A stretch of 64,000 nucleotides of DNA from Methylobacillus arboreus (GCF_020532725.1 NZ_JAJAVC010000011.1:1-64000); one strand, 5' to 3'; positions 24,390-34,476 are shown, counted from the first letter of the stretch. Translations and numbers: made by a program. The notes: a model not told the origin generated them from the sequence alone.

Positions 24390-25607
24390 TTATGCGGGAC
24401 CCTCATACATAATTTTCCAGCGCTGATTGTCCCATATCCAGTACTGCTGCTTTTTCATGCGGTTTGCCAGTATGTCACTTTTGTAATCCTGATCAAAACT
24501 GACCTGAACCATGGATGCTGGGCCATTAGGATAACGGAACATACTGATATTGGATAGGCCGATCTGCACTTTTGCCTTAGAAGCCTGGATGCGGCGCTTG
24601 TTCTCACTCCAGTTTTTTAGGTCACCCTGGTTGCTGAAAAAGCCTTCGGCATAGTGGGCAAGATAGTGTTCGGTATTCTGGGTTTCCCAGTCGTGGCGCC
24701 ATTGCTCGATGGCCTGGTCGAGGGCTGCCTGACGGCGATTGACTTCGGCAGGCGTGATCCATTGCAACGAGTTGCTGATAATCACCGGTGTCGTGCCTTG
24801 TTGCAGCACAGGGGTCAGTGTCTGCAGGTCTGGGTTGGCGATCACGACACAGCCGTCGCTGGCCTTGGGCGGACGGCTGTAAACATCCTTGGGCGTGCCG
24901 TGCAGCCAAATGCCGTGGCCTTTTCTGCCTTGCTGCCTGTCCAATGGGTTGGGATAGTTGAGAGGGTAGGAAGCCTCGCCGTAAAAGTCGGGTAGCTTGC
25001 GTTCCAGCTTCTTGCCTGCGGTATAGACGCCAAGTGGCGTGCGTTTGTCGCCTTCAGTGAATTTTTCGCTGCCGTTCTTGCCCATGGTGATGTAGTAGTC
25101 CACCAGATAGTGTGGCTGGTTGTCACGGTTCTGGTAAACGTACAGCCTGGATTTTGCGGCATCGACGACGATGGCATAGCGCTGTTCGGGCGCCATGCGC
25201 CAAAGCACATCAGGAATCTTGCCTTCATGCGGGTTGTCCAGATGCCGTTCTATGCGCGCCTTGGCTTCTTCCTGGAAGTCGGACAGTACTGCTGCATTGC
25301 TATCGTCCCCAAGTTTTGTAGCCTGTTGCGCAAACACCATCAGCAGGTCACCACGCACCAGGTGGGCGAGGCGGAAGTTGGGCACGGCTTGCAGCAATTG
25401 GTCTATGGTGCCTAGCGCCTCGCGCAGGCGGCCTTCATTAATTTCGAGCAGGCTTTGCACCAGCAGGCGTTCTGCCTGGTTGGCGCTGAAAGCAGGCAGG
25501 CTGCCGCCTGGAATGGCGCTGGTTTTGTCTGCGGTAGCATTCCACGGCAACAGGCTGCAACCTAGCAGCAGCACGCCTGATAATAGTTTGATAAAGCCTT
25601 TTGTCAT
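24390..25607 (-). CDS. L,D-transpeptidase (YkuD) with C-terminal NTF2/Cds6-like domain
   Basis: 405 residues. A signal peptide (MTKGFIKLLSGVLLLGCSLL) and a short helical repeat region precede the YkuD domain (about residues 145-285): VVDAAKSRLYVYQNRDN, YYITMGKNGSEKFTEGDKRT, and the active-site region IWLHGTPKDVYSRPP with the catalytic Cys in KASDGCVVIANPD. A C-terminal domain of about 110 residues (EQWRHDWETQNTEHYLAHYA) resembles the SnoaL/NTF2 fold and is shared with the TPR protein encoded just upstream. It likely cross-links or modifies peptidoglycan in the periplasm. Confidence 0.92.
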   Translation of the reverse strand: MTKGFIKLLSGVLLLGCSLLPWNATADKTSAIPGGSLPAFSANQAERLLVQSLLEINEGRLREALGTIDQLLQAVPNFRLAHLVRGDLLMVFAQQATKLGDDSNAAVLSDFQEEAKARIERHLDNPHEGKIPDVLWRMAPEQRYAIVVDAAKSRLYVYQNRDNQPHYLVDYYITMGKNGSEKFTEGDKRTPLGVYTAGKKLERKLPDFYGEASYPLNYPNPLDRQQGRKGHGIWLHGTPKDVYSRPPKASDGCVVIANPDLQTLTPVLQQGTTPVIISNSLQWITPAEVNRRQAALDQAIEQWRHDWETQNTEHYLAHYAEGFFSNQGDLKNWSENKRRIQASKAKVQIGLSNISMFRYPNGPASMVQVSFDQDYKSDILANRMKKQQYWIWDNQRWKIMYEGPA

Positions 25608-25614
25608 GATGAGG

Positions 25615-26661
25615 TCAAAGATTGGCCAGTTCCTGCTGTATCAGCCAGCGCCCTTGCTGTCGAACCAGCACTAATTGTTTGCCAGTGCGCTGCGATAAAT
25701 GATCCGCATGGTAAAACTGCTGGAAATGCGCCCGTGCGGTATGCTCATTTTCCATATTGACGCGCAGGTTGAGCAGTTTCACTTCAATTCTGGCAGGTTT
25801 GCTGACGCGCGCCTTGCGCGTGGCTTCCCAGCTTGATCTGGCTTCACCATTGGGAGTCTGGAAATCCTTGGCGTAACTGGCGAGATATTGCTCTACATTC
25901 TGGCTGGACCATGCCTTTGCCCAGGCTTCTACGGCATCGCGAACCGCTTGCGCGTGATCCGGTTTTTTCTGCTCGACAGTTGGCACCGGCGCTACTGCGG
26001 TGACTGCAGGTTCAGCAGGTTTGGCGATGGGTGCTTCAGTGGCGGGCTTGCTGTTTTCTGCCGGTTTGGCGGGTAATGGTTTGTTGTCAACAACCTTTGC
26101 TGGAGTGGCGGCTACCGTTTCCTTGGGCGCGAGGTTGGTCGAAGCCTCGCCTGGGGGTGGCAATAAATCCTTGATCAGTGCCAGTTTGCTTTTGGCGCGG
26201 CTATTGTTTGTATCCAGTTGCAGGGCGCGGCTATATGATTCCGATGCCATGCGGGCATAGATATCCCCCAGGTTTTCGTGGGCTGTCGCGTAACTGGGGT
26301 GGGTGCGGATGGCCGCTTCCAGCGCGGCCTTTGCCTTGTCGTAATTGCCCTGATAGGCGTAGAGCACTGCGAGATTGTTGTAGGGGGCGGGTAGCTGGGG
26401 ATATTTTTCTGTCAGTTCGCTGAATACCTTGATGGCTTCGTCCTGCTTTTCGCTTTCTGCGAGTAGTACGCCCTTGAGGAACAGTGCCTTGGCATCCTTG
26501 GGCTGCTTGCCGAGGTAACTGTTGAGGCGTTGCAGCGCCTGCGCCGTCTTCCCTTGTTCCGCAAGCTGGTTGATTTCATCAAGCTCGCTCGCCCAGCCGT
26601 TGAGAGAGAGCAGCAAGATGGCAGCCAGCAGGCTATGGCCCAGCGCGCGTGATACAGGCAT
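25615..26661 (-). CDS. TPR-repeat periplasmic protein with C-terminal NTF2/Cds6-like domain
   Basis: 348 residues from the ATG at 26661 (MPVSRALGHSLLAAILLLSL, signal peptide ending near WAS). TPR motifs follow (LAEQGKTAQALQRLNSYLGK, YNNLAVLYAYQGNYDKAKAA, ATAHENLGDIYARMASESYS), then an Ala/Pro/Lys-rich linker. The C-terminal domain (VEAWAKAWSSQNVEQYLASY, WEATRKARVSKPARIEVKL) is the same type as in the adjacent L,D-transpeptidase. The genes are 7 bp apart, so a shared complex in cell-wall maturation is plausible. It is the first gene of the five-gene unit and diverges from cysS. Confidence 0.85.
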   Translation of the reverse strand: MPVSRALGHSLLAAILLLSLNGWASELDEINQLAEQGKTAQALQRLNSYLGKQPKDAKALFLKGVLLAESEKQDEAIKVFSELTEKYPQLPAPYNNLAVLYAYQGNYDKAKAALEAAIRTHPSYATAHENLGDIYARMASESYSRALQLDTNNSRAKSKLALIKDLLPPPGEASTNLAPKETVAATPAKVVDNKPLPAKPAENSKPATEAPIAKPAEPAVTAVAPVPTVEQKKPDHAQAVRDAVEAWAKAWSSQNVEQYLASYAKDFQTPNGEARSSWEATRKARVSKPARIEVKLLNLRVNMENEHTARAHFQQFYHADHLSQRTGKQLVLVRQQGRWLIQQELANL

Positions 26662-26799
26662 ATGGTATACTTCCCGGCTATTATTGTGGCCCAATTCTAT
26701 CAATAAGCGTATATAAGCACTACTAGTAGCGCAACAGGCATTATCCGACGATAACGCGATTGCATTACGAACTTCCAAACCCTACCTCGCAATTAGACT

Positions 26800-28167
26800 A
26801 TGCTGAAAATCTACAATACCCTTGCGCGCGCGAAGCAGACTTTTTCACCAATAGTGGCAGGCAAGGTCAGCATGTATGTCTGTGGCATGACGGTTTACGA
26901 CTACTGCCACCTGGGCCATGCCCGCGTCATGGTGGTATTCGACATGGTCAACCGCTGGTTGCGCAGTTCCGGATACCAGGTGACATACGTGCGCAATATT
27001 ACGGATATTGACGACAAGATCATTGCGCGTGCGAATGAAAATGGCGAAACCATTACGGCATTGACCGGCCGCTTTATTGATGCGATGAATGAAGATGCTG
27101 CGCGGCTTGGGGTGTGGCGCCCGGATATCGAGCCGCGCGCAACCGACTATATCCATGAAATGATCGTCATGATCAGTGCATTGATTGAAAAGCAGCATGC
27201 CTATGCTGCCGATAATGGCGATGTCTATTATGCCGTGGCCAGTTTTGCCAATTACGGCAAGCTCTCAGGCAAGTCTCTTGATGACTTGCGGGCAGGCGAG
27301 CGTGTTGAGGTGGATGTTCACAAGCGTGACCCCATGGATTTTGTCTTGTGGAAAGCCGCCAAGCCTGGTGAGCCAAGCTGGGATTCCCCATGGGGAGCAG
27401 GCCGTCCGGGATGGCATATTGAATGCTCCGCCATGGGCGAGCGCCACCTGGGGAATCATTTTGACATTCACGGTGGCGGTCAGGATTTGCAGTTTCCCCA
27501 TCATGAGAACGAGATTGCACAAAGCGAGGGCGCCCATGACTGCACCTTCGTCAATTACTGGATGCATAACGGGTTTATCCGTGTTGACGATGAAAAGATG
27601 TCCAAGTCGCTCGGCAATTTCTTCACCATTCGCGAAGTGCTGGAGAAATACGATGCGGAAGTGGTGCGCTTTTTCATTCTTCGCGCGCATTACCGCAGCC
27701 CGCTCAATTATTCCGACCACCACCTGAATGATGCCAAGCAGGCATTGACCAGGCTTTATACCGCCTTGCGCGGCGTGGATGTCTCCCAGGTCGAGATCGA
27801 CTGGCAGCAGCCATATGCTGCCCGCTTCAAGCAGGCACTGGACGATGATTTCAATACGCCGGAGGCTTTTGCCGTGCTGTTTGAACTGGCGAGTGAGGCA
27901 AACCGCAGTGACTCACTGGAGCAGGCGGGCCTGCTCAAAGCCCTTGCTTGTCAACTTGGCCTGCTGCAGCGCGACCCTGACGAGTTTCTCAAGGGCGGCG
28001 ATGAAGCCGGTGCGCTTGCTGATGAAATCGAACGACTTATTGAAGCGAGGCTGGCCGCCCGCAGGAGCAAGAATTTTGCCGAGGCTGACCGTATCCGTGA
28101 GGCATTGGCGGGCCAGGGCGTCATTCTCGAGGATACTGCGCAAGGCACCAGCTGGCGCCGCAGTTAG
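26800..28167 (+). CDS. cysS: Cysteinyl-tRNA synthetase
   Basis: 455 residues, close to the E. coli length of 461. Class I signatures are [17 protein letters not shown] (HIGH motif) and [16 protein letters not shown]. Zinc-binding residues are the Cys in YVCGMTVYD, the Cys in WHIECSAMG and the His residues in [12 protein letters not shown]. The C-terminal DALR anticodon domain ends [20 protein letters not shown]. The stop codon (28165-28167) overlaps the first bases of dispersed repeat copy B, which may act as its terminator. Confidence 0.97.
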   Translation: MLKIYNTLARAKQTFSPIVAGKVSMYVCGMTVYDYCHLGHARVMVVFDMVNRWLRSSGYQVTYVRNITDIDDKIIARANENGETITALTGRFIDAMNEDAARLGVWRPDIEPRATDYIHEMIVMISALIEKQHAYAADNGDVYYAVASFANYGKLSGKSLDDLRAGERVEVDVHKRDPMDFVLWKAAKPGEPSWDSPWGAGRPGWHIECSAMGERHLGNHFDIHGGGQDLQFPHHENEIAQSEGAHDCTFVNYWMHNGFIRVDDEKMSKSLGNFFTIREVLEKYDAEVVRFFILRAHYRSPLNYSDHHLNDAKQALTRLYTALRGVDVSQVEIDWQQPYAARFKQALDDDFNTPEAFAVLFELASEANRSDSLEQAGLLKALACQLGLLQRDPDEFLKGGDEAGALADEIERLIEARLAARRSKNFAEADRIREALAGQGVILEDTAQGTSWRRS

Positions 28168-28271
28168 AGCGACTGACAAAACTCCCCTGGCGTTGTTGCC
28201 CTGCCTTGCTGTACTGCCTGTGGCAGAGCGCCTAGCCAAGAGCGCGTCGCTGAGTTCTGTTAGCCGCTCTT
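28166..28271. repeat. Dispersed inverted-repeat element, copy B, at the cysS 3' end
   Basis: AGAGCGACTGACAAAACTC at the left and GAGTTCTGTTAGCCGCTCTT at the right are inverted repeats with few mismatches. The inner segments CCTGGCGTTGTTGCCCTGCC and GCGCCTAGCCAAGAGCG match copy C (63296-63411). The left end coincides with the cysS stop codon. Confidence 0.8.
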
Positions 28272-28296
28272 ATGTGTGGGCCATGCCGTAAACTGG

Positions 28297-28325
28297 TTCT
28301 CAGCTGTAGAATTTGTGGCTATAAT
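28297..28325 (+). promoter_or_regulatory. Promoter for the HME-RND operon
   Basis: TTCTCA (28297-28302), 17-bp spacer, then a perfect TATAAT (28320-28325). The predicted start point (about 28332) falls at the ATG at 28333, so the first transcript may be leaderless. Confidence 0.55.
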
Positions 28326-28332
28326 GAATTCC

Positions 28333-28617
28333 ATGTCTTTTGCCAAGCGCTTATTTGCGTTACTTAGCGTCATTGTTTGCATGTGTTTGTTTGCGCAACA
28401 AGCCGAGCAGTCGTATGCAATGGATTATGATGATCCAACGTTTACCCATGTGCAGCATATAGAGATGGATAATGACCGTGAGGTCAGCGAGCCTATTCTG
28501 GTTATGCACATGCCATTAGTACGTCCTTCCTTTGTTTTTGATCTCAAGCTCGCCATTCTGGCCGAGACTTATCTCCAACCTGATCTCTTCCTGATTACCC
28601 GTCCTCCCATTGCCTGA
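28333..28617 (+). CDS. Small secreted protein at the head of the HME-RND operon
   Basis: 94 residues from the ATG at 28333: MSFAKRLFALLSVIVCMCLF, signal peptide ending near QSYA. The mature part is acidic (MDYDDPTFTHVQHIEMDNDR) with scattered Met and His (ILVMHMPL) that could bind metal, and then a hydrophobic stretch (SFVFDLKLAILAE) near the C-terminus. An ATG at 28324 lies inside the -10 box and so cannot be on a transcript from that promoter. I do not recognise the family. Its position before the TolC-like gene recalls the small czcI-type genes of metal efflux operons, but it lacks their His-rich motif. Confidence 0.6.
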   Translation: MSFAKRLFALLSVIVCMCLFAQQAEQSYAMDYDDPTFTHVQHIEMDNDREVSEPILVMHMPLVRPSFVFDLKLAILAETYLQPDLFLITRPPIA

Positions 28618-28877
28618 TTGCGCCCGGAGTCCGTCATGGTGCAGCGTTGCTTTATGCGCCCATCGCGGATGTGTATGAATTCCGGTCGCGGAAAAACCTG
28701 ATGAGTGGCCTGGCCCAGGGTTTGCTAAGGATATTCCTGGAGTACGCATCGCAGTAGTGGTGCCAGCAGATATCTACCCGCTGGGCGAGCCAATACGCTC
28801 CGCATACGCTTGCCATAGCTGATGGCGTTAATGCGGTTATGGTCGGGGCAAGTTTTATCAATCAGTTCAAGAGTGAA

Positions 28878-30182
28878 ATGAAAACAAACATAGATTCAGA
28901 CATGCGCTGGCATAGTGCATTGCTGGTGCAACAAGCTGGCTTGCGTACTTTTATCGTGCGTGTGCTGCCTGTGGTGCTGGCATGCTGGTATGCCACGCCA
29001 GTACTGGCTGCATATACGCTGCCAGACATGATAGATACGGCCATGCAGTATCACCCTGCACTTGGTATTGCGGCGGCACAGCGAGATGCTGCCGAAGCGG
29101 CGGTGACCACTGCCGGCACATATAGCAATCCCCAGGTAGAGGCTTTGATGGGCCCTAGCCGGTACCGCACTCCGGGTGGCTTGGGAGACGACCGCAACTG
29201 GAACGTGGGCTTGTCGCAATCGCTGGATTACCCCTGGGTGCGTAATGCCAGAATTGAGGCGGCGGAGGCAGGCACCAAGGTTGCCGATGCCGGGGCGGAA
29301 CTGATCCGGATTGAATTGCGGGCACGCGTGAAGAATGCCTTCTACGATGTATTGCAGCGTCAGGCGGTGCTAAGGCTGGTAGAAGGAGACCGTAACCTTC
29401 TGCAGCAGATCCGCGAGCGCGTCAAGCTGCGTGTGGATGTCGGTGAGTCACCGAAATATGAACTGATCAAGGCTGATACGGAAGCGCTGGCTGCCGAGCG
29501 TGATTACCAGACTGCACAGGTGCGGGTGACGGAAGGCAAGGCCTACCTGCGCGGCCTGTTGGGTTCCAGTATTCCGGTGGATTATGAGGTGGAAGGCGAG
29601 TTGCCCATGGCATATGGCCTGCCATTGCTGGACAAGCTGCGTGAGCAGGTCGTGCAAAGCCCACAACTATCCCAGGTGCGGGCGGATACCGAGACGGCCG
29701 AGGCCAAACTCAGGCTGGAGGAGCGTTTGCGCAATCCGGGCCTGACACTGAAAGCCAGTGTTGAGCAGGATCCGGATCTCAGGCAAATGCGGTTCGGCGT
29801 GGCCATCCCCTTGCCGTTGTGGGATCGGCGCCAAGGGCCGATTGCCGCTGCAAGTGCAGAGGTTCGCCAGCGCCAGGCGATACTGCACGACAAGGAGCTT
29901 GGCTTGCGTCGGGATATGGAGGCGGCCTATCAGCGCCACATGATTGCGCAACAGCAACTGTCCGCATTCGAAAACGGCTTGCTGAGCCAGGCCGAATCTG
30001 TGCTCAAGGTGGCAGAGGCCGCCTATCGTTATGGCGAACGCGGCATCCTTGAATACATGGATGCGCAGCGTACTTTCCGTGCGGTGCGTAAGGACTACCT
30101 TGCCGCAAAATTCGATTATGTCAGCAGCATGCTGGAGATAGAGCGGCTGCTTGGTACTGAACTTCTGGAGGTTAAGCCGTAA
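28878..30182 (+). CDS. TolC-family outer-membrane channel of HME-RND efflux (CzcC-like)
   Basis: 434 residues from the ATG at 28878; the frame is open 39 bp further upstream, but the shorter form starts closer to the signal peptide (LPVVLACWYATPVLAA). Two outer-membrane efflux repeats of long coiled coil follow: IDTAMQYHPALGIAAAQRDA, then GLSQSLDYPWVRNARIEAAE, RERVKLRVDVGESPKYELIK, and GERGILEYMDAQRTFRAVRK near the end. It forms the outer duct for the adaptor and permease encoded next; its stop overlaps the adaptor start by 1 bp. The 260 bp before it hold no clear gene. Confidence 0.9.
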   Translation: MKTNIDSDMRWHSALLVQQAGLRTFIVRVLPVVLACWYATPVLAAYTLPDMIDTAMQYHPALGIAAAQRDAAEAAVTTAGTYSNPQVEALMGPSRYRTPGGLGDDRNWNVGLSQSLDYPWVRNARIEAAEAGTKVADAGAELIRIELRARVKNAFYDVLQRQAVLRLVEGDRNLLQQIRERVKLRVDVGESPKYELIKADTEALAAERDYQTAQVRVTEGKAYLRGLLGSSIPVDYEVEGELPMAYGLPLLDKLREQVVQSPQLSQVRADTETAEAKLRLEERLRNPGLTLKASVEQDPDLRQMRFGVAIPLPLWDRRQGPIAAASAEVRQRQAILHDKELGLRRDMEAAYQRHMIAQQQLSAFENGLLSQAESVLKVAEAAYRYGERGILEYMDAQRTFRAVRKDYLAAKFDYVSSMLEIERLLGTELLEVKP

Positions 30183-31357
30183 TGTTTGCGAATTCCCTGA
30201 TGAAAAAAGATTATTCCGTGTTGGTGCCAAGCTGCCTGCTGGTGCTGACATTGTTGCTTTCCGCCTGCAAGCCAGGCGCGGATGCACAAAGTGAGGCAGA
30301 AGGCGAGCCTCAGGACCCGAACATAGTCGAACTATCCGAGTTGCTGCAAAGCCAGGCAAAGCTGGCTCCAGCTAGCAAGGCTGAAATTCGTGAAGTCCTG
30401 CGTGTGCCTGGCAGCATTCAGGTGGATGACCAGCGTGTGGCGCGTATCGGAGCTTCCGTGACTGGCCGCATTACCGACATCAATGCGGTGCTGGGACAGG
30501 ATGTCAAGCAGGGCGAAGTGCTTGCCATCCTGAACAGTACCGAGCTTGCCCAGAATCAGTTGCTTTATATCAAGGCATCCCAACAGATTGAGTTGCAGAC
30601 CAAGGCAGTGGAGCGTGCGCGCCAGTTGCTTGAGGCGGATGTGATCGGGGCTGCCGAGCTGCAGCGCCGCGAGGCAGAATTGAGCGCGGCCCAGGCTGAC
30701 CTTTATACTGCCAAGGAGCAGCTCCATGTCCTAGGCATGTCGGACAAGTCGATTGCCCAGCTGGCCAGTTCCGGCCAGATGCGTTCCTACAGCAATGTGG
30801 ATGCACGTCTCGCAGGGACCATCATCAGCCGCAAGGTCAACCTTGGGCAGGTAGTGCAGCCAGCCGAGGAGCTGTTCATCGTGGCTGACCTCTCACGCGT
30901 ATGGGCCGTTGCCGAAGTGCCCGAGCAACAGGCGGAACTGGTGCAGGAAGGCGAGGATGTGGATATCGAGGTGCCGGCGCTGAGCAACCGCAAGTTCACG
31001 GGGAAATTGATTTTTGTCGGTGATGTGGTGAACCCGTTGACCCGTACCGTGACCGTGCGCACCGACCTGGAGAACAGCGACGAGGCACTTAAGCCGGATA
31101 TGCTGGTTTCCATGCTGGTGCAATCCAAGGCAAATGCGCAACTGGCTGTGCCGCGCCGCGCCGTGGTGCGCGAGAACAACAAGGACCATGTGTTTGTCGA
31201 GATTGCGCCGAACAAATTCCGCTTGCGCGAAGTGGAGCTTGGCACTGAATACAACGAAATGGTGGCTGTGCTTTCCGGTTTGGAAGAAGGCGAGACCATC
31301 ATTATTGAAGGTGCTTTCCACGTCAATAATGAGCGTAAGCGCAAGGAACTGGAATAG
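30182..31357 (+). CDS. HME-RND periplasmic adaptor (CzcB/CusB-like lipoprotein)
   Basis: 391 residues. The N-terminus LVPSCLLVLTLLLSAC carries a lipobox (LSAC), anchoring it to the inner membrane. The membrane-fusion architecture is visible: a barrel-sandwich half (GRITDINAVLGQDVKQGEVL), a helical hairpin (SQQIELQTKAVERARQLLEA), the second lipoyl half (LAGTIISRKVNLGQVVQPAE), a beta-barrel (VWAVAEVPEQQAELVQEGED) and a membrane-proximal domain (VLSGLEEGETIIIEGAFHVN). There is no His-rich metal-binding tail. It couples the permease (31360) to the TolC-like channel. Confidence 0.92.
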   Translation: MFANSLMKKDYSVLVPSCLLVLTLLLSACKPGADAQSEAEGEPQDPNIVELSELLQSQAKLAPASKAEIREVLRVPGSIQVDDQRVARIGASVTGRITDINAVLGQDVKQGEVLAILNSTELAQNQLLYIKASQQIELQTKAVERARQLLEADVIGAAELQRREAELSAAQADLYTAKEQLHVLGMSDKSIAQLASSGQMRSYSNVDARLAGTIISRKVNLGQVVQPAEELFIVADLSRVWAVAEVPEQQAELVQEGEDVDIEVPALSNRKFTGKLIFVGDVVNPLTRTVTVRTDLENSDEALKPDMLVSMLVQSKANAQLAVPRRAVVRENNKDHVFVEIAPNKFRLREVELGTEYNEMVAVLSGLEEGETIIIEGAFHVNNERKRKELE

Positions 31358-31359
31358 CC

Positions 31360-34300
31360 ATGATTGAATCCCTGATTAGAGCTGCCCTCAAGCAGCGCCT
31401 GATAGTGATTGTCGTGGCGCTGGCCTTGATGGCTGCGGGGGCATTTGCTCTCAAAAAACTCTCGGTGGATGCATTCCCCGATGTCACCAATGTGCAGGTG
31501 CTGATTGCAACCCAGGCCCCCGGACGCTCGCCGGAAGAGGTGGAGCGCTTTATTGCCGTGCCGCTGGAAATCGCCATGACCGGCCTGCCCGGGCTGGAAG
31601 AAATGCGTTCCATGAACCGCAATGGCTTGTCGCTGATCACGCTGGTGTTCTCGGACAAGACCGATGTCTATTTTGCGCGCCAGTTGGTGATGGAGCGTTT
31701 GATGGAGGTGATGGAGCGTATGCCGGAAGGCGTGACGCCTATTCTTGGTCCGGTGGCAACCGGTCTGGGCGAGGTTTACCAGTTCACATTGGAAAAACCG
31801 AGCGATGGAGAAAAGGAGTTGTCGCGCGAGGAACTGACCGAGCGGCGCTCGATCCAGGACTGGGTGGTCCGTCCCTTGCTGCGCGGTATTCCCGGCATTG
31901 CCGAAATCAACTCGCAGGGCGGGTATGTCAAGCAATACCAGGCCTTGGTGAATCCCGACCGCATGAGTCATTACGGCCTCAAGTTGCAAGATATCTACAT
32001 GGCGCTGGCGCGCAACAATGCCAATAGCGGTGGCGGTGTGCTGCCGCATTATGCCGAGCAGTACCTGATCCGTGGCGTCGGCCTGATCCAGGATCTCGAC
32101 GATATCCGCAATATCGTGCTTAAGGAGCAGAATGGTGTGCCGGTCTACATGCGCGACGTGGCCGAGGTACAGATCGGCCATGAAGTGCGCGTGGGCGCGG
32201 TGGTCAAGAACGGCTATACCGAATCCGTGGGCGGCATTGTCATCATGATGCGCGGCGGCAATGCCAAGGAGGTGGTAAGCCGGGTCAAGGAACGGGTCAA
32301 GGAAATCAACGAGCAGGGCATGCTGCCTGGCGGTTTGCAGATAGTGCCCTACTATGACCGCAGCGAGCTGGTGGATGCTGCCTTGTATACCGTGACCAAG
32401 GTGCTGATCGAGGGCATTATCCTAGTGGTGATCGTCCTGTTCCTGTTCCTGGGTGATGTGCGCTCCAGCCTGATCGTGGTGTCCACGTTGATCCTGACGC
32501 CATTGATTACCTTCATGGCCATGAACCATTACGGCATTTCCGCCAACCTGATGTCATTGGGTGGCCTGGCGATTGCCATCGGCCTTATGGTGGATGGCTC
32601 GGTGGTGGTGGTGGAAAACGCATTTCACCACCTGGGACACCGGCCCGGCGAGAGCAAGGTGCGCGTGGTGCTGGAGGCCGCAGCCGAAGTGGGGACGCCT
32701 GTGCTGTTCGGCGTCGGGGTGATCATTCTTGTGTTCTTGCCCTTGATGACGCTGCAGGGCATGGAAGGCAAGATGTTCGCACCGCTGGCGTTGACCATTG
32801 CCATTGCGCTGTTCATCTCGCTGGTGATTTCACTCACGTTGTCGCCTGTGCTGTGTTCCTACATTCTCAAGGGCGGTAGCGGTGAAGATACGCGCCTGAT
32901 ACAGGCCATCAAGCGGCCTTATCTGCGCATGCTCAACTGGGCGCTCAATCATGACAAGACGACGATTATTGCCGCCTCGGCATTGTTCATTGTCACGATT
33001 CTGATCGTCCCTTTCCTGGGGACTTCATTCATTCCTGAAATGAGGGAAGGCTCCATCGTGCCGGGTATCAACCGCGTTCCCAACATTTCCCTTGAAGAGT
33101 CCATCAAGATGGAAAATGACGCGATGCGCCTCATTATGGAAAAAGTGCCTGGCGTGAAGTCGGCAGTTTCCGGCGTCGGCCGCGGCGAGAGCCCGGCTGA
33201 TCCGCAGGCGCAGAACGAATCAACCCCCATCATCAGCCTCAAGCCACGCGAGGAATGGCCCAAAGGCTGGAACCAGGACGATATCGCGGAAAAAATGCGT
33301 ACTGTGTTGGAAGAGTCCTTGCCTGGGGTGCAGATCGTGATGGCCCAGCCTATCTCTGACCGGGTCGATGAACTCCTCACCGGGGTGCGCGCAGATGTTG
33401 CCGTCAAGGTGTTCGGCGAGGACATGGACTTGCTCAAGGCCAAGGCGGATGAAATTTCGCGCATTGCCGGCGGTGTCCAGGGCGCAACCGAGATCAAGGT
33501 GGAAAAGGTCTCCGGCCAGCAATACCTGAACATCACGGTCGACCGGCATGCCATTGCCCGCCACGGCATCAATGCCTCGGATGTGCATGACGTGATCGAG
33601 ACTGCGATTGGCGGCAAGATTGCGACGGAAATCTATGAAGGACAGCGTCGCTTCAGTGCTGCCGTGCGTTATCCAGAGGGTTTCCGCGACAATATCGAGG
33701 CCATCAGCAACATTCTGATTACCTCGCCCAATGGTTCACGCGTGGCCTTGCGCGACCTTGCCAATATTGAAGTGCGCGATGGCCCTGCGCAGATCAGCCG
33801 CGAACTGGCCAAGCGCCGCGTGGTGGTCGGGATCAACGTCAAGGACAGGGACCTGGGTGGCTTTGTCGCCGAGTTGCAGCAGGTGCTGACCAAGCAGCTC
33901 AAGCTGCCTGAAGGCTATTACCTGGAGTTTGGCGGCCAGTTCCAGAACATGGAACGTGCGATGGGCCACCTCATGGTGATTATCCCGGTCACGGTAGGGG
34001 CGATCTTCTTCCTGTTGTTCCTCCTGTTCAACTCGGTGCGTTATGCCACAATGATCATCATGGTGCTGCCGTTTGCCTCCATTGGCGGGATCATCGCCCT
34101 GTTCCTGACCGGCGAATATCTCTCGGTGCCAGCCTCGGTCGGGTTTATCGCGCTGTGGGGGATTGCCGTGCTGAATGGCGTGGTGCTGGTATCCTATATC
34201 CGCAGCCTGCGGGATGAGGGCATGAGCCAGAACGACGCCATCATCAAGGGGTGCACCCAGCGTTTCCGTCCGGTCATGATGACGGCAACGGTCGCCATGC

Positions 34301-34461
34301 TGGCGCTGGTGCCGTTCCTGTTCGCGACTGGCCCGGGTTCGGAGATCCAGCGTCCGCTGGCAATTGTGGTGATTGGTGGCCTGATCACTTCCACGCTGCT
34401 GACCCTGGTGGTGGTGCCGACACTGTATCGGAAATTTGAAGAAAAACGCATAGAGGCCTGA
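31360..34461 (+). CDS. Heavy-metal-type RND efflux permease (CzcA/CusA family)
   Basis: 1033 residues with the twelve-helix, two-porter-loop RND layout. The N-terminus LIRAALKQRLIVIVVALALM and KLSVDAFPDVTNVQVLIATQ are typical of HME proteins, as is EEVERFIAVPLEIAMTGLPG. Helix 4 carries the proton-relay Asp in AIAIGLMVDGSVVVVENAFH. The VDG form differs from the VDA of CusA-type copper/silver pumps and is nearer the divalent-cation groups, but the metal cannot be fixed from this. The second half has VIIPVTVGAIFFLLFLLFNS and SVGFIALWGIAVLNGVVLVS. A PII-like gene follows in the operon. Confidence 0.93.
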   Translation: MIESLIRAALKQRLIVIVVALALMAAGAFALKKLSVDAFPDVTNVQVLIATQAPGRSPEEVERFIAVPLEIAMTGLPGLEEMRSMNRNGLSLITLVFSDKTDVYFARQLVMERLMEVMERMPEGVTPILGPVATGLGEVYQFTLEKPSDGEKELSREELTERRSIQDWVVRPLLRGIPGIAEINSQGGYVKQYQALVNPDRMSHYGLKLQDIYMALARNNANSGGGVLPHYAEQYLIRGVGLIQDLDDIRNIVLKEQNGVPVYMRDVAEVQIGHEVRVGAVVKNGYTESVGGIVIMMRGGNAKEVVSRVKERVKEINEQGMLPGGLQIVPYYDRSELVDAALYTVTKVLIEGIILVVIVLFLFLGDVRSSLIVVSTLILTPLITFMAMNHYGISANLMSLGGLAIAIGLMVDGSVVVVENAFHHLGHRPGESKVRVVLEAAAEVGTPVLFGVGVIILVFLPLMTLQGMEGKMFAPLALTIAIALFISLVISLTLSPVLCSYILKGGSGEDTRLIQAIKRPYLRMLNWALNHDKTTIIAASALFIVTILIVPFLGTSFIPEMREGSIVPGINRVPNISLEESIKMENDAMRLIMEKVPGVKSAVSGVGRGESPADPQAQNESTPIISLKPREEWPKGWNQDDIAEKMRTVLEESLPGVQIVMAQPISDRVDELLTGVRADVAVKVFGEDMDLLKAKADEISRIAGGVQGATEIKVEKVSGQQYLNITVDRHAIARHGINASDVHDVIETAIGGKIATEIYEGQRRFSAAVRYPEGFRDNIEAISNILITSPNGSRVALRDLANIEVRDGPAQISRELAKRRVVVGINVKDRDLGGFVAELQQVLTKQLKLPEGYYLEFGGQFQNMERAMGHLMVIIPVTVGAIFFLLFLLFNSVRYATMIIMVLPFASIGGIIALFLTGEYLSVPASVGFIALWGIAVLNGVVLVSYIRSLRDEGMSQNDAIIKGCTQRFRPVMMTATVAMLALVPFLFATGPGSEIQRPLAIVVIGGLITSTLLTLVVVPTLYRKFEEKRIEA

Positions 34462-34476
34462 TGGCAAGGAATCGAT

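Noticed and set aside
30787-32181. 464-codon minus-strand frame opposite the metal RND adaptor and permease genes
   Set aside because: It lies wholly antisense to two well-supported genes, and its translation has the His/Gln-rich bias of a shadow frame.
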